16,559 nucleotides of DNA from CAZPWQ01 sp964590495 (GCA_964590495.1 CAZPWQ010000077.1:1-16559), one strand, 5' to 3'. Shown: positions 6,124-13,965, counted from the stretch's first letter. The notes: a model not told the origin generated them from the sequence alone. A program made the numbers and translations.

Positions 6124-6588
6124 CTATTCTTCCAATTCGTCAACCGGTTCGACGATCCAGGTGACGTTATCTCTGTATTTGATCTTAGCTTTTGACCCGG
6201 TGTCCAGCTTTCCTTCCAGAGTTTGTGCTTTCCATGAAATTCCCTGAAAGCGTATTCTCCCGGAATTGTCATTGGCATTCACCGGTTCAATTACTTCCAC
6301 AACCTGATCCATTGCTTCAACATCTTCATCGGCAAGTTTATAGGTGCTTTCCCCGCCAAAATATTTCATGAAGAAGGGGCGAATGGCAATAAGAAGAGCA
6401 ATCGATGTAAAAAGCCAAATTGCCAATGAAGTTACTGGATCGGATATAAGGCCGAGCCACCTTAATCCCCCGACAATCAGCCCGCTTACACCCAGGAAAA
6501 AAGAAACCCCCCCCGGCAAAAGTGCCTCGAGGACAATAAGGGCCAACCCTCCGATAAAGAAAATAGTTGTTATTGTTTCAGCATCCAT
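6124..6588 (-). CDS. nfeD: NfeD-family membrane protein, short form
   Basis: A 154-residue integral membrane protein, first gene of the nfeD-SPFH-SPFH operon. Hydrophobic segments at about 8-26, 28-46 and 54-72 form the membrane part, with the glycine-rich GGVSFFLGVSGLIVGG in the middle. The C-terminal part (about 85-152), with GRIRFQGISWKAQ and WIVEP, is the soluble OB-fold domain of NfeD. The N-terminal ClpP-like serine protease domain of long NfeD proteins is absent, so this is the short class (like E. coli YbbL/QmcB) that accompanies paraslipin-type SPFH proteins. It probably binds the SPFH partners and helps organise membrane patches. The ATG at 6588 follows an AT-rich leader. It faces away from the response-regulator gene across a 224-nt gap. 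Confidence 0.88.
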   Translation of the reverse strand: MDAETITTIFFIGGLALIVLEALLPGGVSFFLGVSGLIVGGLRWLGLISDPVTSLAIWLFTSIALLIAIRPFFMKYFGGESTYKLADEDVEAMDQVVEVIEPVNANDNSGRIRFQGISWKAQTLEGKLDTGSKAKIKYRDNVTWIVEPVDELEE

Positions 6589-6812
6589 AATGTTTTATTT
6601 GATTATATATAAAAAAAAGGTTTTAGAAAACTTGTATACCCCGCAGTAGATCATCACAGGCGTTTATGAGAATTTTCTAATAAACCATACTTTTTGTAAC
6701 ATTTTACCCTCTGCTTACTCTTGTATATAGAAAGAATCCTTCAACAGGATTACCAAAATTGTTTTATGGGTATAATTATATCATCTACAAAAACTAATTA
6801 TCAGGTTTATTA
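6589..6812. other. Divergent intergenic region, nfeD versus response regulator
   Basis: AT-rich 224 nt that must hold promoters in both directions. A perfect small inverted repeat, AATCCT (6735-6740) and AGGATT (6746-6751) with a five-base spacer, lies 62 nt before the response-regulator start and could be an operator or a weak hairpin. TATAAT occurs at 6771-6776 but without a convincing -35 partner. No small gene is visible. Confidence 0.4.
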
Positions 6813-7175
6813 ATGAGTATGAAAAAAGTTTTAATTGTCGAAGATGAAATGATCATTTCACTTCTTATCGAAAAGATGGTTCAAAAGCTTGGTCATAAAG
6901 TTATTGCAAAAGTAACAACAGGAGAAGAAGCAGTTGTTTTGGCTGCTGAATATAATCCAGATTTAATTCTGATGGATATACGGCTGCAGGGAGAGATAGA
7001 CGGGATTGAAGCGATGGTAAGAATTAAGAAGAAAGCAAATATTCCGGTCATATATATTACCGGTAATACAGATGAGATGTATCGTAATAAGATTAATGAA
7101 ACGGATTATCTGGCATTTCTTACAAAACCTATTTCTATTAATGAACTAAGTCGTTCTTTTGGAATGGCATCATAG
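6813..7175 (+). CDS. Single-domain (CheY-like) response regulator
   Basis: A 120-residue receiver domain with no output domain. The phosphorylation site is intact: acidic pocket Glu10-Asp11 in IVEDE, phospho-acceptor Asp55 in LILMDIRL, switch Thr83 in YITGN and Lys105 in FLTKP. The LQGEIDGIEA stretch after Asp55 is typical of stand-alone receivers found with hybrid or PAS-type sensor kinases. No histidine kinase lies nearby, so it is an orphan that presumably acts by protein-protein contact or in a phosphorelay. The first ATG is used; a second in-frame ATG two codons later is possible. No Shine-Dalgarno is seen. Whether it affects the neighbouring nfeD or outer-membrane gene is unknown. Confidence 0.9.
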   Translation: MSMKKVLIVEDEMIISLLIEKMVQKLGHKVIAKVTTGEEAVVLAAEYNPDLILMDIRLQGEIDGIEAMVRIKKKANIPVIYITGNTDEMYRNKINETDYLAFLTKPISINELSRSFGMAS

Positions 7176-7323
7176 TTTATGATTAAACTCCCTAAAAACT
7201 GCTAATAAGCAACCAATAAATTTTCTTATAAAATAAGTAAATGACAAGGGGTTAAAGGGAACAAAGCAGAGGTGAAAAGAATTAAAGAAAAAAAGAGTTA
7301 AATCATAATAAACATTCATCATT

Positions 7324-7923
7324 ATGAAAAAACTGCTATTCATTCCACTGCTGATTTTTGCGTTTTCACCCTTTTTAATCGATGCAGAGGCACAGACACG
7401 AACCACCTATGACACAGACGACCAGAGTGCTTTTGGCATAGGGCCCCGCCTTGGTTATTATACCTCCGAAGATGCTGATGACGGCAATTTTTACGGGGGA
7501 TTGCAACTCCGGGCTCGCACAGGACCTTCATTTGGCATCGAAGGAGCTGTCGATTATCGTACGGCACAGACGTATTCGGTTGAGGATTTTTCAGTCAGCG
7601 TACGATCTGTCCCTGTAACCCTTTCGGCTATGCTCTTCGTACCGATGGAAGGATTTTCGCCTTACGGTCTGGCGGGAATCGGTGCCTATTATACCATCTA
7701 TGACTATTCAAACGAAGCCGAAGCTTTGGGCATAGACGATACCAGTGACTTCAATGTAGGCTATCATCTTGGCTTCGGCCTCGAGATACCGTTTAACGAG
7801 GATGTAGCACTTAACTTCGATTACCGTTATCTGTTTTTAAATCCGGATGAGAATGAGGAAAATCTTAATGATGCTTCATTCAACGGTAATGTATTTACGG
7901 CTGGATTGACGTTTTATCTCTAA
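7324..7923 (+). CDS. Outer-membrane beta-barrel protein, OmpA/OMP_b-brl type
   Basis: A 199-residue exported protein. A signal peptide covers residues 1-23 (Lys-Lys, hydrophobic LLFIPLLIFAFSPFLI, likely cut after AEA). The mature part alternates polar and aromatic residues in short strands (GIGPRLGYYTSE, FYGGLQLRAR, FGIEGAVDYR, VTLSAMLFVP, YGLAGIGAYYTIYD, YHLGFGLEIP, VALNFDYRYLFL). It ends with VFTAGLTFYL, a terminal strand with an aromatic near the C-terminus that fits the beta-barrel assembly signal. About eight strands fit a small porin-like or OmpX/OmpA-membrane-domain barrel. No ligand or role can be read from the sequence. It lies 148 nt after the response regulator without a clear own promoter, and it has a strong terminator behind it. 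Confidence 0.85.
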   Translation: MKKLLFIPLLIFAFSPFLIDAEAQTRTTYDTDDQSAFGIGPRLGYYTSEDADDGNFYGGLQLRARTGPSFGIEGAVDYRTAQTYSVEDFSVSVRSVPVTLSAMLFVPMEGFSPYGLAGIGAYYTIYDYSNEAEALGIDDTSDFNVGYHLGFGLEIPFNEDVALNFDYRYLFLNPDENEENLNDASFNGNVFTAGLTFYL

Positions 7924-7948
7924 ACGGTCGTAATCTTAGCTCTATAAT

Positions 7949-8008
7949 ATTGCGTATTTCGTATTGCGTTTGGTTTAATCACGCAGTACGGAATACGCTT
8001 TTTATTTT
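7949..8008 (+). terminator. Intrinsic terminator built from inverted heptads
   Basis: An 18-bp stem (7952-7969 with 7981-7998, fully paired in RNA including two G-U pairs) has an 11-nt loop and is followed by TTTTTATTTT at 7999-8008. It lies about 30 nt after the outer-membrane gene. The left arm is made of the 7-bp words ATTGCGT, ATTTCGT and ATTGCGT (7949-7969); the right arm carries inverted counterparts ACGCAGT and ACGGAAT (7981-7994) and then ACGC. Confidence 0.85.
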
Positions 8009-8158
8009 AGCCACAGAGTTGTATAAGTATATTCTTTCTCCAATCTGCTTCCGGCATCCTTTATGAGATCATTCTAAAAAATGAAATTGCACTTGTTTCT
8101 TTGCCGTAACCTTTACAATTTCAAAGCCGTTCTAAATAAGCCAGGTTTGAATAATACT

Positions 8159-9085
8159 ATGCCCGAAATAAAGCTTCCTGAAGTTGAACTGAATATTTAT
8201 ACTCCCAGGGATCCGGTCGAAGTCCCAATCGTGGAAAATTATATATGTACAAAGGAAACCAGTCCCAATTTTGTGCGACACGTTACTTTTGACATTTCAG
8301 GTACAGACCTTGAGGGACATGTACGAGTGGGGCAGTCGATAGGTATTTTGCCTCCGGGTGAGAGTGATTCCGGTCGACCTTATAAGCTCCGGTTATATTC
8401 GGTCGCTTCGCCTACTGAGGGTGAAGGGGGGAAATCACATTTGATTTCAACAACTGTAAAACGCACAATCGAAGAGTTTAAAAATAATAAACTCTATTTG
8501 GGTGTATGCTCCAATTACCTTGCAGATCTTGAACCGGGTGATACCGTTAAAATGACCGGTCCCAGTGGCAGACGTTTTCTATTGCCGGAAAACCTCGAAA
8601 ATTTCAACTATATTTTTTTTGCTACAGGTACCGGTATCGCGCCCTACCGAGGAATGATCATAGAACTGCTCGATGCCGGGGTTACCAATGATATCATACT
8701 GGTATTCGGATGTGCATATCGCACCGATCTGCTTTATGCTGATTATTTTGGATCAATGGATAAAAAGCATCCCAATTTTCACTATTTGCCCTACATATCC
8801 CGTGAAGCGCGGAGGCCCGACGGCACCAAGAAATACGTCCAGACGTGTCTGTGGGATAAATCAGAATTTCTGGATCCGATCCTTGAAAAGGAAAATACAC
8901 TCTTGTATATCTGTGGGATAAAAGGAATGGAATCTGGCATATACAAGGCTCTGGCTGAAAAAAAGCTTAACCAATATCTGGATATACGCGAACCGGTAAT
9001 GGATAAGACGCCGGATGAATGGAATGACAATGATATGAAACGGTATATCAAACCTTCCGCGCGGACCTTTGAAGAAGTGTATTAG
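8159..9085 (+). CDS. Plant-type ferredoxin-NADP+ reductase
   Basis: A 308-residue soluble flavoenzyme moving electrons between NADPH and ferredoxin or flavodoxin. The N-terminal FAD domain has RLYS (78-81) and GVCSN (115-119). The NADP domain has ATGTGIAP (155-162), Ser214-Arg215, and Lys224/Tyr226/Gln228 at the positions that hold the 2'-phosphate of NADP in plant and Anabaena FNR, plus ICGIKGMESG (251-260) with the family cysteine. The chain ends EEVY: a C-terminal tyrosine stacked on the flavin is the signature of the plastid-type class, unlike bacterial Fpr. No photosynthesis gene is nearby. I chose the ATG at 8159, since the conserved part starts soon after; an ATG at 8081 would add 26 unconserved residues. 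It is a single gene facing the DUF502 gene, with no ferredoxin gene in the window. Confidence 0.9.
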   Translation: MPEIKLPEVELNIYTPRDPVEVPIVENYICTKETSPNFVRHVTFDISGTDLEGHVRVGQSIGILPPGESDSGRPYKLRLYSVASPTEGEGGKSHLISTTVKRTIEEFKNNKLYLGVCSNYLADLEPGDTVKMTGPSGRRFLLPENLENFNYIFFATGTGIAPYRGMIIELLDAGVTNDIILVFGCAYRTDLLYADYFGSMDKKHPNFHYLPYISREARRPDGTKKYVQTCLWDKSEFLDPILEKENTLLYICGIKGMESGIYKALAEKKLNQYLDIREPVMDKTPDEWNDNDMKRYIKPSARTFEEVY

Positions 9086-9090
9086 CATTC

Positions 9091-9123
9091 CCCATCCGAC
9101 GGCTGATCTTGCCGTCCGATGGG
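9091..9123 (+). terminator. Hairpin after the ferredoxin-NADP+ reductase gene
   Basis: Arms 9091-9103 and 9111-9123 pair at 12 of 13 positions (one C-C mismatch) around a 7-nt loop, starting 5 nt after the stop codon. There is no U-tract, so it may stabilise the message end or act with Rho rather than terminate by itself. A second, weaker inverted repeat (GTTCGA 9145-9150 with TCGAAC 9172-9177, inner AAGG/CCTT) follows. Confidence 0.5.
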
Positions 9124-9179
9124 TAGGAAGAGGGCAGATCTGATGTTCGAGAGGAAAGGTTGGTAGCCTTATCGAACCC

Positions 9180-9206
9180 GCCCGACCGCAAAATCAGCGG
9201 CCGGAC
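9180..9206 (-). terminator. Hairpin after the DUF502 gene (minus strand)
   Basis: On the minus strand a ten-base-pair stem forms (9206-9197 with 9189-9180, two of the pairs being G-U) around a 7-nt loop, 10 nt beyond the DUF502 stop codon. Because of the G-U pairs it is stronger in minus-strand RNA than in plus-strand RNA, which fits a 3' end for that gene. No U-tract follows. Confidence 0.4.
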
Positions 9207-9216
9207 GTGGAATATT

Positions 9217-9789
9217 TCACTTATGCGATATCCTCGTTACACCGCCGGAAATGATATATTTCATCGCATCGGCAGAATTTATATCCAGCAGAGTAACATT
9301 TTCTTGGGATATGAGGTAAAGGTTGCCGGTAAAGTTGTAGGAGTGAGGAAAATAGACAGCTACCATACCTTCGACACCTAACTCCGACAGGTCACTCTGT
9401 GTAATAAAGCCGAGGCGTTTGGCCTGCAGAGACCCAAAATCTACAAGCACCGGTTTGTTAAATCGTTTTTTATCTCCGACAAACGCTTCGGTTAATTCCT
9501 TAAGGGATGAATAAATAATTTTCACAAAAGGGACCTTTGTCATAAGATTTTCAAAATATGTGACAAGCGGACGGGTAAATGCCCGGGAAAATACATAACC
9601 AATGAGTGATATCCCCAGAAATACTGTAATAATGCCAAGGCCAGGCAGGTCGATATTTAGCCATTCGAAAAGAAGATCATTTAATACATTGTTACTCCAG
9701 CGGACCGCAGCAAAAATAATATATACGGTTGCCGCCAGCGGAAAAACGAGAAGTAATCCTCTTAAAAAGTTATTGAATAAGATACGCAT
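9217..9789 (-). CDS. DUF502 (COV/LCV-like) membrane protein
   Basis: A 190-residue inner-membrane protein. Two hydrophobic helices (about 8-29 and 48-70) are followed by a soluble C-terminal part. The pattern FLRGLLLVFPLAATVYI, then FSRAFTRPLVTYFENLM, TKVPFVKIIYSSLKEL, and VAVYFPHSYNFTGNLYLI, is that of DUF502 proteins, which include the plant COV1/LCV family. Biochemical function in bacteria is unknown; in plants the relatives affect vascular patterning and trafficking. The ATG at 9789 has no Shine-Dalgarno. The gene is divergent from alaS across 135 nt and convergent with the reductase gene, so it appears to be transcribed alone. Confidence 0.85.
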   Translation of the reverse strand: MRILFNNFLRGLLLVFPLAATVYIIFAAVRWSNNVLNDLLFEWLNIDLPGLGIITVFLGISLIGYVFSRAFTRPLVTYFENLMTKVPFVKIIYSSLKELTEAFVGDKKRFNKPVLVDFGSLQAKRLGFITQSDLSELGVEGMVAVYFPHSYNFTGNLYLISQENVTLLDINSADAMKYIISGGVTRISHK

Positions 9790-9834
9790 ATTGGGAAAGT
9801 AGGATTAATATTTCAGCTAAAACCCGTGAGAACA

Positions 9835-9842
9835 TAAATTTG
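9835..9842 (+). promoter_or_regulatory. Possible Bacteroidota-type -7 element for alaS
   Basis: TAAATTTG matches the TAnnTTTG -7 consensus known for the Bacteroidota primary sigma factor. It would give an alaS leader of roughly 75 nt. The upstream -33 TTG is not exact (TTT at 9811-9813), so this is tentative and also depends on the organism assignment. Confidence 0.25.
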
Positions 9843-9924
9843 ATTGCCAACCGGGGTGAGTTCAACGCTATTTTTTCCTATTTTTAGTGATCTTGGAAAT
9901 TTAAATAAATAAAAAGCAACATCA

Positions 9925-12594
9925 ATGTCCCAGAAGAGTTCTGCTCAAATCCGCCAGGAGTTCCTGGATTTCTTTAATGAGAAAGATCATATTACGGTTT
10001 CCAGCGCACCGGTCGTTCCACAGAACGATCCGACACTTCTGTTTACTAATGCGGGCATGAATCAGTTTAAGCCGATTTTTCTCGGCGAACAAAACGGTTA
10101 TAAAAAGGACGGAGAGATATGGAAGAGGGCAGTTGATACCCAGCGCTGCATCAGGGTAAGCGGAAAGCATAACGATCTGGAGGAAGTTGGTCACGATACC
10201 TATCACCACACGCTTTTTGAGATGTTGGGCAACTGGTCGTTCGGCGATTACTTCAAACGGGAGGCCATTCGATGGGCGTGGGAATTGCTGGTAGACCGTT
10301 GGGGACTGGAACCGGACAGGCTGTATGCCACCGTATTTGAAGGAAATACTGAGGATGGCTTGCCGGTGGACGAAGAATCAATTGAGTTGTGGAAATCTGA
10401 GACTTCTATCAATCACGATCATATTCTGAAGTTTGACAGGACAGATAATTTTTGGGAGATGGGAGATACCGGCCCCTGCGGTCCATGTTCCGAGGTACAT
10501 GTTGATCTGCGTCCCGACGAGGAGCGACTTAAAAAGGATGGTGCCGAACTGGTTAATATGGATGATCCGCGGGTAATGGAGATCTGGAATCTGGTATTCA
10601 TTCAGTTCAACCGTAAGTCCGGCGGTGCGCTGGAAAAGCTGCCCGCACAACATGTTGATACCGGTATGGGATTTGAACGAATATGTGCCGTACTCCAGGG
10701 TAAGCGCTCCAATTATGATACCGATCTGTTTACACCGCTGCTGGATAAGATCGGAGAACTGGCAGGTACCGGCTACGGCAGCGATGAACAGACCGATATA
10801 GCCATGCGGGTTATCGCCGATCATATCAGAGCGGTAAGTTTTTCAATTGCCGATGGAGCTTCACCCGACAATGAGGGACGCGGTTTTGTTATCAGGCGAA
10901 TACTTCGAAGAGCCATCCGGTACGGCTGGGATAAGCTGGATCTCAAAAAACCGTTTTTTCATAAACTGGTCCCAACGCTTGCCAAACAGTTTGAAGATGT
11001 ATTTCCTGTGTTGTCGCAACAGCAGGATTATGTCAGTAATGTAATTCGTTCTGAAGAGAATAGCTTCCTGAGGACGCTGGGGCAGGGTATTGAGCTGTTT
11101 GAAGAGATGATTGAAGGTAAGGACAAATTATCCGGAGCAGATGCTTTCAAGCTCCACGATACCTATGGTTTCCCCATCGATCTGACACAGTTGATGGCTC
11201 GTGAACGAGGCGTTGATGTAGACGAAGAGGGCTTTAAAAAATTGATGCAGCAGCAAAAAGAGCGGGCGCGTTCCGCCGGATCTTTTAAAGTGGACCAGTC
11301 ATCAAAAGATGAGTGGATTAGCGTCACCGACAGTGATCGATTTGAATTTGTCGGTTACGATACGCTTTCCACGAACGCTCATATCAGGAACATGCGCACG
11401 GAGAAGAAGCGGAATGCAATTATCCTGGATAAGACTCCTTTCTATGCTGAAAGCGGGGGCCAGGTAGCCGACACCGGTATTATCAGCGACGGAGAAGAGC
11501 ATATTCGTGTGCTTGACGTGCAGAAATCGCCGGACGGTTACATTCATTTTACAGACAGGCTGCCTGAACAGCCTGAAGGGGAGTGGGAGGCTATGGTGGA
11601 TGCCGAACGCCGGCGCGAAATACAGAAGCATCACACGGCTACACATCTCGCTCATGCCGCTCTCAAGCGTGTTCTCGGTGATCATGTAAATCAGAAGGGT
11701 TCATTGTTGGATAATAAACACCTGCGCTTCGATTTCTCGCACTACGAGCAGGTTTCAAACAAGCAACTCCGGCAGATCGAAGAGATCGTAAACGAAAAGA
11801 TACAGGAAAACATCCCGAAACAGGAAGACCGTGAAGTGCCGATTGACGAGGCAAAAGAACGTGGTGCTACTATGCTTTTCGGGGAAAAATACGCAGACCG
11901 GGTTCGCATAATAACATTCGATCCCGAATATTCGATGGAACTGTGCGGGGGAACCCACGTAGAAGCTACCGGCGAAATAGGCTATTTCAGGCTGTTGGGA
12001 GAGTCCTCCGCAGCTGCCGGGATACGTCGCGTAGAGGCGCGGGTCGGAAAAAGTGTTGATAGTTACCTCCGGCAGGAAAATGAACTTGTTCAGCAGATTC
12101 GTTCTGAAGTCGGTCAAACCGACAATATCATTAAAGATATCCGCCAGTTGACAGAAGAACGTAAAGAGCTCGAGAAAGAAGTCGAACGTTTGCGGCACCA
12201 GCAGAGCACATCCAGGCTGAATGATTTGATCAATAGTGCTAAAACGCTGCAGGGGGGTATCAGGCTGGTAGCGGGTGAGATTCCCCGGGCCGATATGGAT
12301 CTTTTAAAAAAGCTCGGTTATGAGTCATTGGAAAAGAATAAAAAGGGAACCGTTACCGTGTTGGGTTCACGTGATGACGGGGAAGATAAAGTTTACGTAA
12401 TGGCAAGCATAACAGATGACCTGATAAAAGAGAAAGGATTAAAGGCAGGTTCCCTTGTCGGGCAACTTGGTAAAATGCTCGGCGGCGGCGGGGGCGGACA
12501 GCCCAATCTGGCTACCGCCGGGGGACGTAATCCCCAAAAGCTCAAAGAAGTACTTGACCGGCTTGATGAACTTATTAGCGATCACATTGATTAA
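9925..12594 (+). CDS. alaS: Alanyl-tRNA synthetase
   Basis: An 889-residue, full-length class II enzyme that charges tRNA-Ala and clears mischarged Ser/Gly. The aminoacylation core (about 5-240) shows CIRVSGKHNDLEEVG (75-89), HHTLFEMLGNWSFGDYF (94-110) and the motif-3 arginines in GRGFVIRRILRRAIRYG (318-334). The editing domain carries the zinc ligands HxxxH (His570, His574) and CxxxH (Cys674, His678). A coiled linker (about 710-765) leads to the C-Ala/DHHA1 domain with the glycine run 853-858 before QPNLATAGG. All key residues are present. The ATG at 9925 fits the family N-terminus (SAQIRQEFLDFF); no Shine-Dalgarno precedes it and the leader is A-rich. It appears to be transcribed alone: DUF502 is divergent, and 156 nt follow before pdhA. 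Confidence 0.98.
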   Translation: MSQKSSAQIRQEFLDFFNEKDHITVSSAPVVPQNDPTLLFTNAGMNQFKPIFLGEQNGYKKDGEIWKRAVDTQRCIRVSGKHNDLEEVGHDTYHHTLFEMLGNWSFGDYFKREAIRWAWELLVDRWGLEPDRLYATVFEGNTEDGLPVDEESIELWKSETSINHDHILKFDRTDNFWEMGDTGPCGPCSEVHVDLRPDEERLKKDGAELVNMDDPRVMEIWNLVFIQFNRKSGGALEKLPAQHVDTGMGFERICAVLQGKRSNYDTDLFTPLLDKIGELAGTGYGSDEQTDIAMRVIADHIRAVSFSIADGASPDNEGRGFVIRRILRRAIRYGWDKLDLKKPFFHKLVPTLAKQFEDVFPVLSQQQDYVSNVIRSEENSFLRTLGQGIELFEEMIEGKDKLSGADAFKLHDTYGFPIDLTQLMARERGVDVDEEGFKKLMQQQKERARSAGSFKVDQSSKDEWISVTDSDRFEFVGYDTLSTNAHIRNMRTEKKRNAIILDKTPFYAESGGQVADTGIISDGEEHIRVLDVQKSPDGYIHFTDRLPEQPEGEWEAMVDAERRREIQKHHTATHLAHAALKRVLGDHVNQKGSLLDNKHLRFDFSHYEQVSNKQLRQIEEIVNEKIQENIPKQEDREVPIDEAKERGATMLFGEKYADRVRIITFDPEYSMELCGGTHVEATGEIGYFRLLGESSAAAGIRRVEARVGKSVDSYLRQENELVQQIRSEVGQTDNIIKDIRQLTEERKELEKEVERLRHQQSTSRLNDLINSAKTLQGGIRLVAGEIPRADMDLLKKLGYESLEKNKKGTVTVLGSRDDGEDKVYVMASITDDLIKEKGLKAGSLVGQLGKMLGGGGGGQPNLATAGGRNPQKLKEVLDRLDELISDHID

Positions 12595-12750
12595 TGTATT
12601 GAGACTCATTTCAAGTAGTGATTCCGGGTATAACTTTTTTTAACGCCTGCAATCTGTAATCTTTCATAATTTTAGGTATATTTTCGAACCTTGATTTCTG
12701 AGAATTAAAATTAAAAATTGAAACGGCGATTATTCCCGTGATCTGATATT

Positions 12751-13854
12751 ATGGCAAAGAAGAAAAAAGAAAAAGAAGTTATTTTTACTCCATCGGGTAC
12801 AGGTATTCTTTCAAATGGTAAGATGGAAAAAAGCACGGAACTTCCCTCTCCAACTGAAAAAAAGCATGATGATCTGGGACTTTCAGATGATGATGTAGCC
12901 GATATGTTCGAACAGATGTATCTGCAGCGGCGCTTTGAAGAGCGGGCTATGCAGATGTATCAGAAAGGCAAATTCGGCGGGTTTCTTCACCTTTTTATGG
13001 GACAGGAAGCGATATCTACCGGTACTGTATATGCTCTGAATGATGACGACGATATTATTACCGCCTACCGTGATCACGGATGGGGACTCGTTCGCGGTGT
13101 TTCGCCGAATGAAGGTATGGCGGAGCTTTACGGAAAAATTACCGGCTGCTCCCGCGGGAAAGGTGGCTCAATGCACTTCGCCAAAGTAAAAAATCATTTC
13201 TGGGGCGGATACGGCATTGTCGGCGGACATATTCCCCTGGGTGGTGGGATCGCTTTTGCCAATAAATATCAACAAAACGGCCGGGTAACAGCCTGTTTTC
13301 TGGGTGATGGGGCTGTTCCGCAGGGTTCTTTTCACGAGACGTTGAATATGAGTCAGAACTGGGGGCTGCCGTGCATTTATGCGATAGAAAATAATGGTTA
13401 TGCAATGGGAACAGCCGTGCACAGGCACTCTGTCGGTGAACTGTATGAACGTGCCAAGGGATTCGGTATGAAAAGCAGGGTGATTAATGGTATGGATGTT
13501 TTTACCGTCTACGAAACCATGAAGGAAATTTCTGAAGATATCCGAAAAAATTCAGAACCGTGGCTGCTTGAAATCCGCACCTACCGTTATCGCGGCCATT
13601 CTATGTCTGACCCGATGAAGTATCGCAGCAAAGAAGAGTTGGAGGAGTATCAGAAAAAAGATCCCATTGAGCGTATAAAAATTTATGCCATAGAAAATGA
13701 TATACTGAGTGAAGAGGACATTGAAGAAGTTGAGGAAAAAATAGAGCAAACAGTAATGGATGCTATAGACTTTGCTGAGGAAAGTGATTTTCCTGATAAA
13801 GAGCATTTGTACAAGGATGTCTTTGTAGAAGATGATTATCCGTTTCATAACTAG
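12751..13854 (+). CDS. pdhA: Pyruvate dehydrogenase E1 component, alpha subunit
   Basis: A 367-residue subunit of the thiamine-diphosphate E1 heterotetramer that decarboxylates the 2-oxoacid and acetylates the lipoyl group of E2. The TPP/magnesium motif is intact: GDG (185-187) to NN (214-215). Other family landmarks are GKGGSMH (136-142), GGHIPLGGG (158-166) and the active-site loop RYRGHSMSDP (279-288). Pyruvate is preferred over branched-chain substrates because RYRGHSMSDPMKYRS and the pdhB sequence resemble PDH, but this is inference. A lysine-rich, low-complexity N-terminal extension of about 40 residues (starting MAKKKKEKEV) precedes the conserved part and may contact E2 or be flexible. 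The ATG at 12751 lacks a Shine-Dalgarno. pdhB follows after a 179-nt repeat-bearing gap. Confidence 0.95.
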   Translation: MAKKKKEKEVIFTPSGTGILSNGKMEKSTELPSPTEKKHDDLGLSDDDVADMFEQMYLQRRFEERAMQMYQKGKFGGFLHLFMGQEAISTGTVYALNDDDDIITAYRDHGWGLVRGVSPNEGMAELYGKITGCSRGKGGSMHFAKVKNHFWGGYGIVGGHIPLGGGIAFANKYQQNGRVTACFLGDGAVPQGSFHETLNMSQNWGLPCIYAIENNGYAMGTAVHRHSVGELYERAKGFGMKSRVINGMDVFTVYETMKEISEDIRKNSEPWLLEIRTYRYRGHSMSDPMKYRSKEELEEYQKKDPIERIKIYAIENDILSEEDIEEVEEKIEQTVMDAIDFAEESDFPDKEHLYKDVFVEDDYPFHN

Positions 13855-13902
13855 ATACTGGCTCTCCTGCGCGCAAGGCTTCGGAGGGTAAAATGCTGTC
13901 TG

Positions 13903-13965
13903 CCCTACGAAGTACAGCCTACGTAGCCTGCTACTTCGGCGCAGTAGGCCCTTGGCGTAGTAGGG
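13903..13965. repeat. Nested palindromic element between pdhA and pdhB
   Basis: CCCTAC (13903-13908) pairs with GTAGGG (13960-13965). Inside, GCCTAC (13917-13922) pairs with GTAGGC (13944-13949), and GTAG (13923-13926) pairs with CTAC (13931-13934). An alternative fold uses GAAGTA (13909-13914) with TACTTC (13932-13937). The dense reuse of CTACG/CGTAG words suggests a multicopy palindrome. No U-run follows closely, so it is not called a terminator. Confidence 0.55.

Noticed and set aside
7179..7306. Long-range inverted repeat (7179-7190 with 7295-7306, 11 of 12 matching) around the gap before the outer-membrane gene.
   Set aside because: Both arms are AT-rich and more than 100 nt apart, so a chance match is likely.
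8081..8158. Longer start for the ferredoxin-NADP+ reductase at 8081, giving a possible leader peptide.
   Set aside because: The extra 26 residues (MKLHLFLCRNLYNF onward) are neither a good signal peptide nor conserved in the family, and the enzyme is cytoplasmic; the ATG at 8159 is a better fit.
9843..9924. Riboswitch or T-box leader before alaS.
   Set aside because: The leader is short and shows no stem-loop, T-box sequence or terminator/antiterminator pair.
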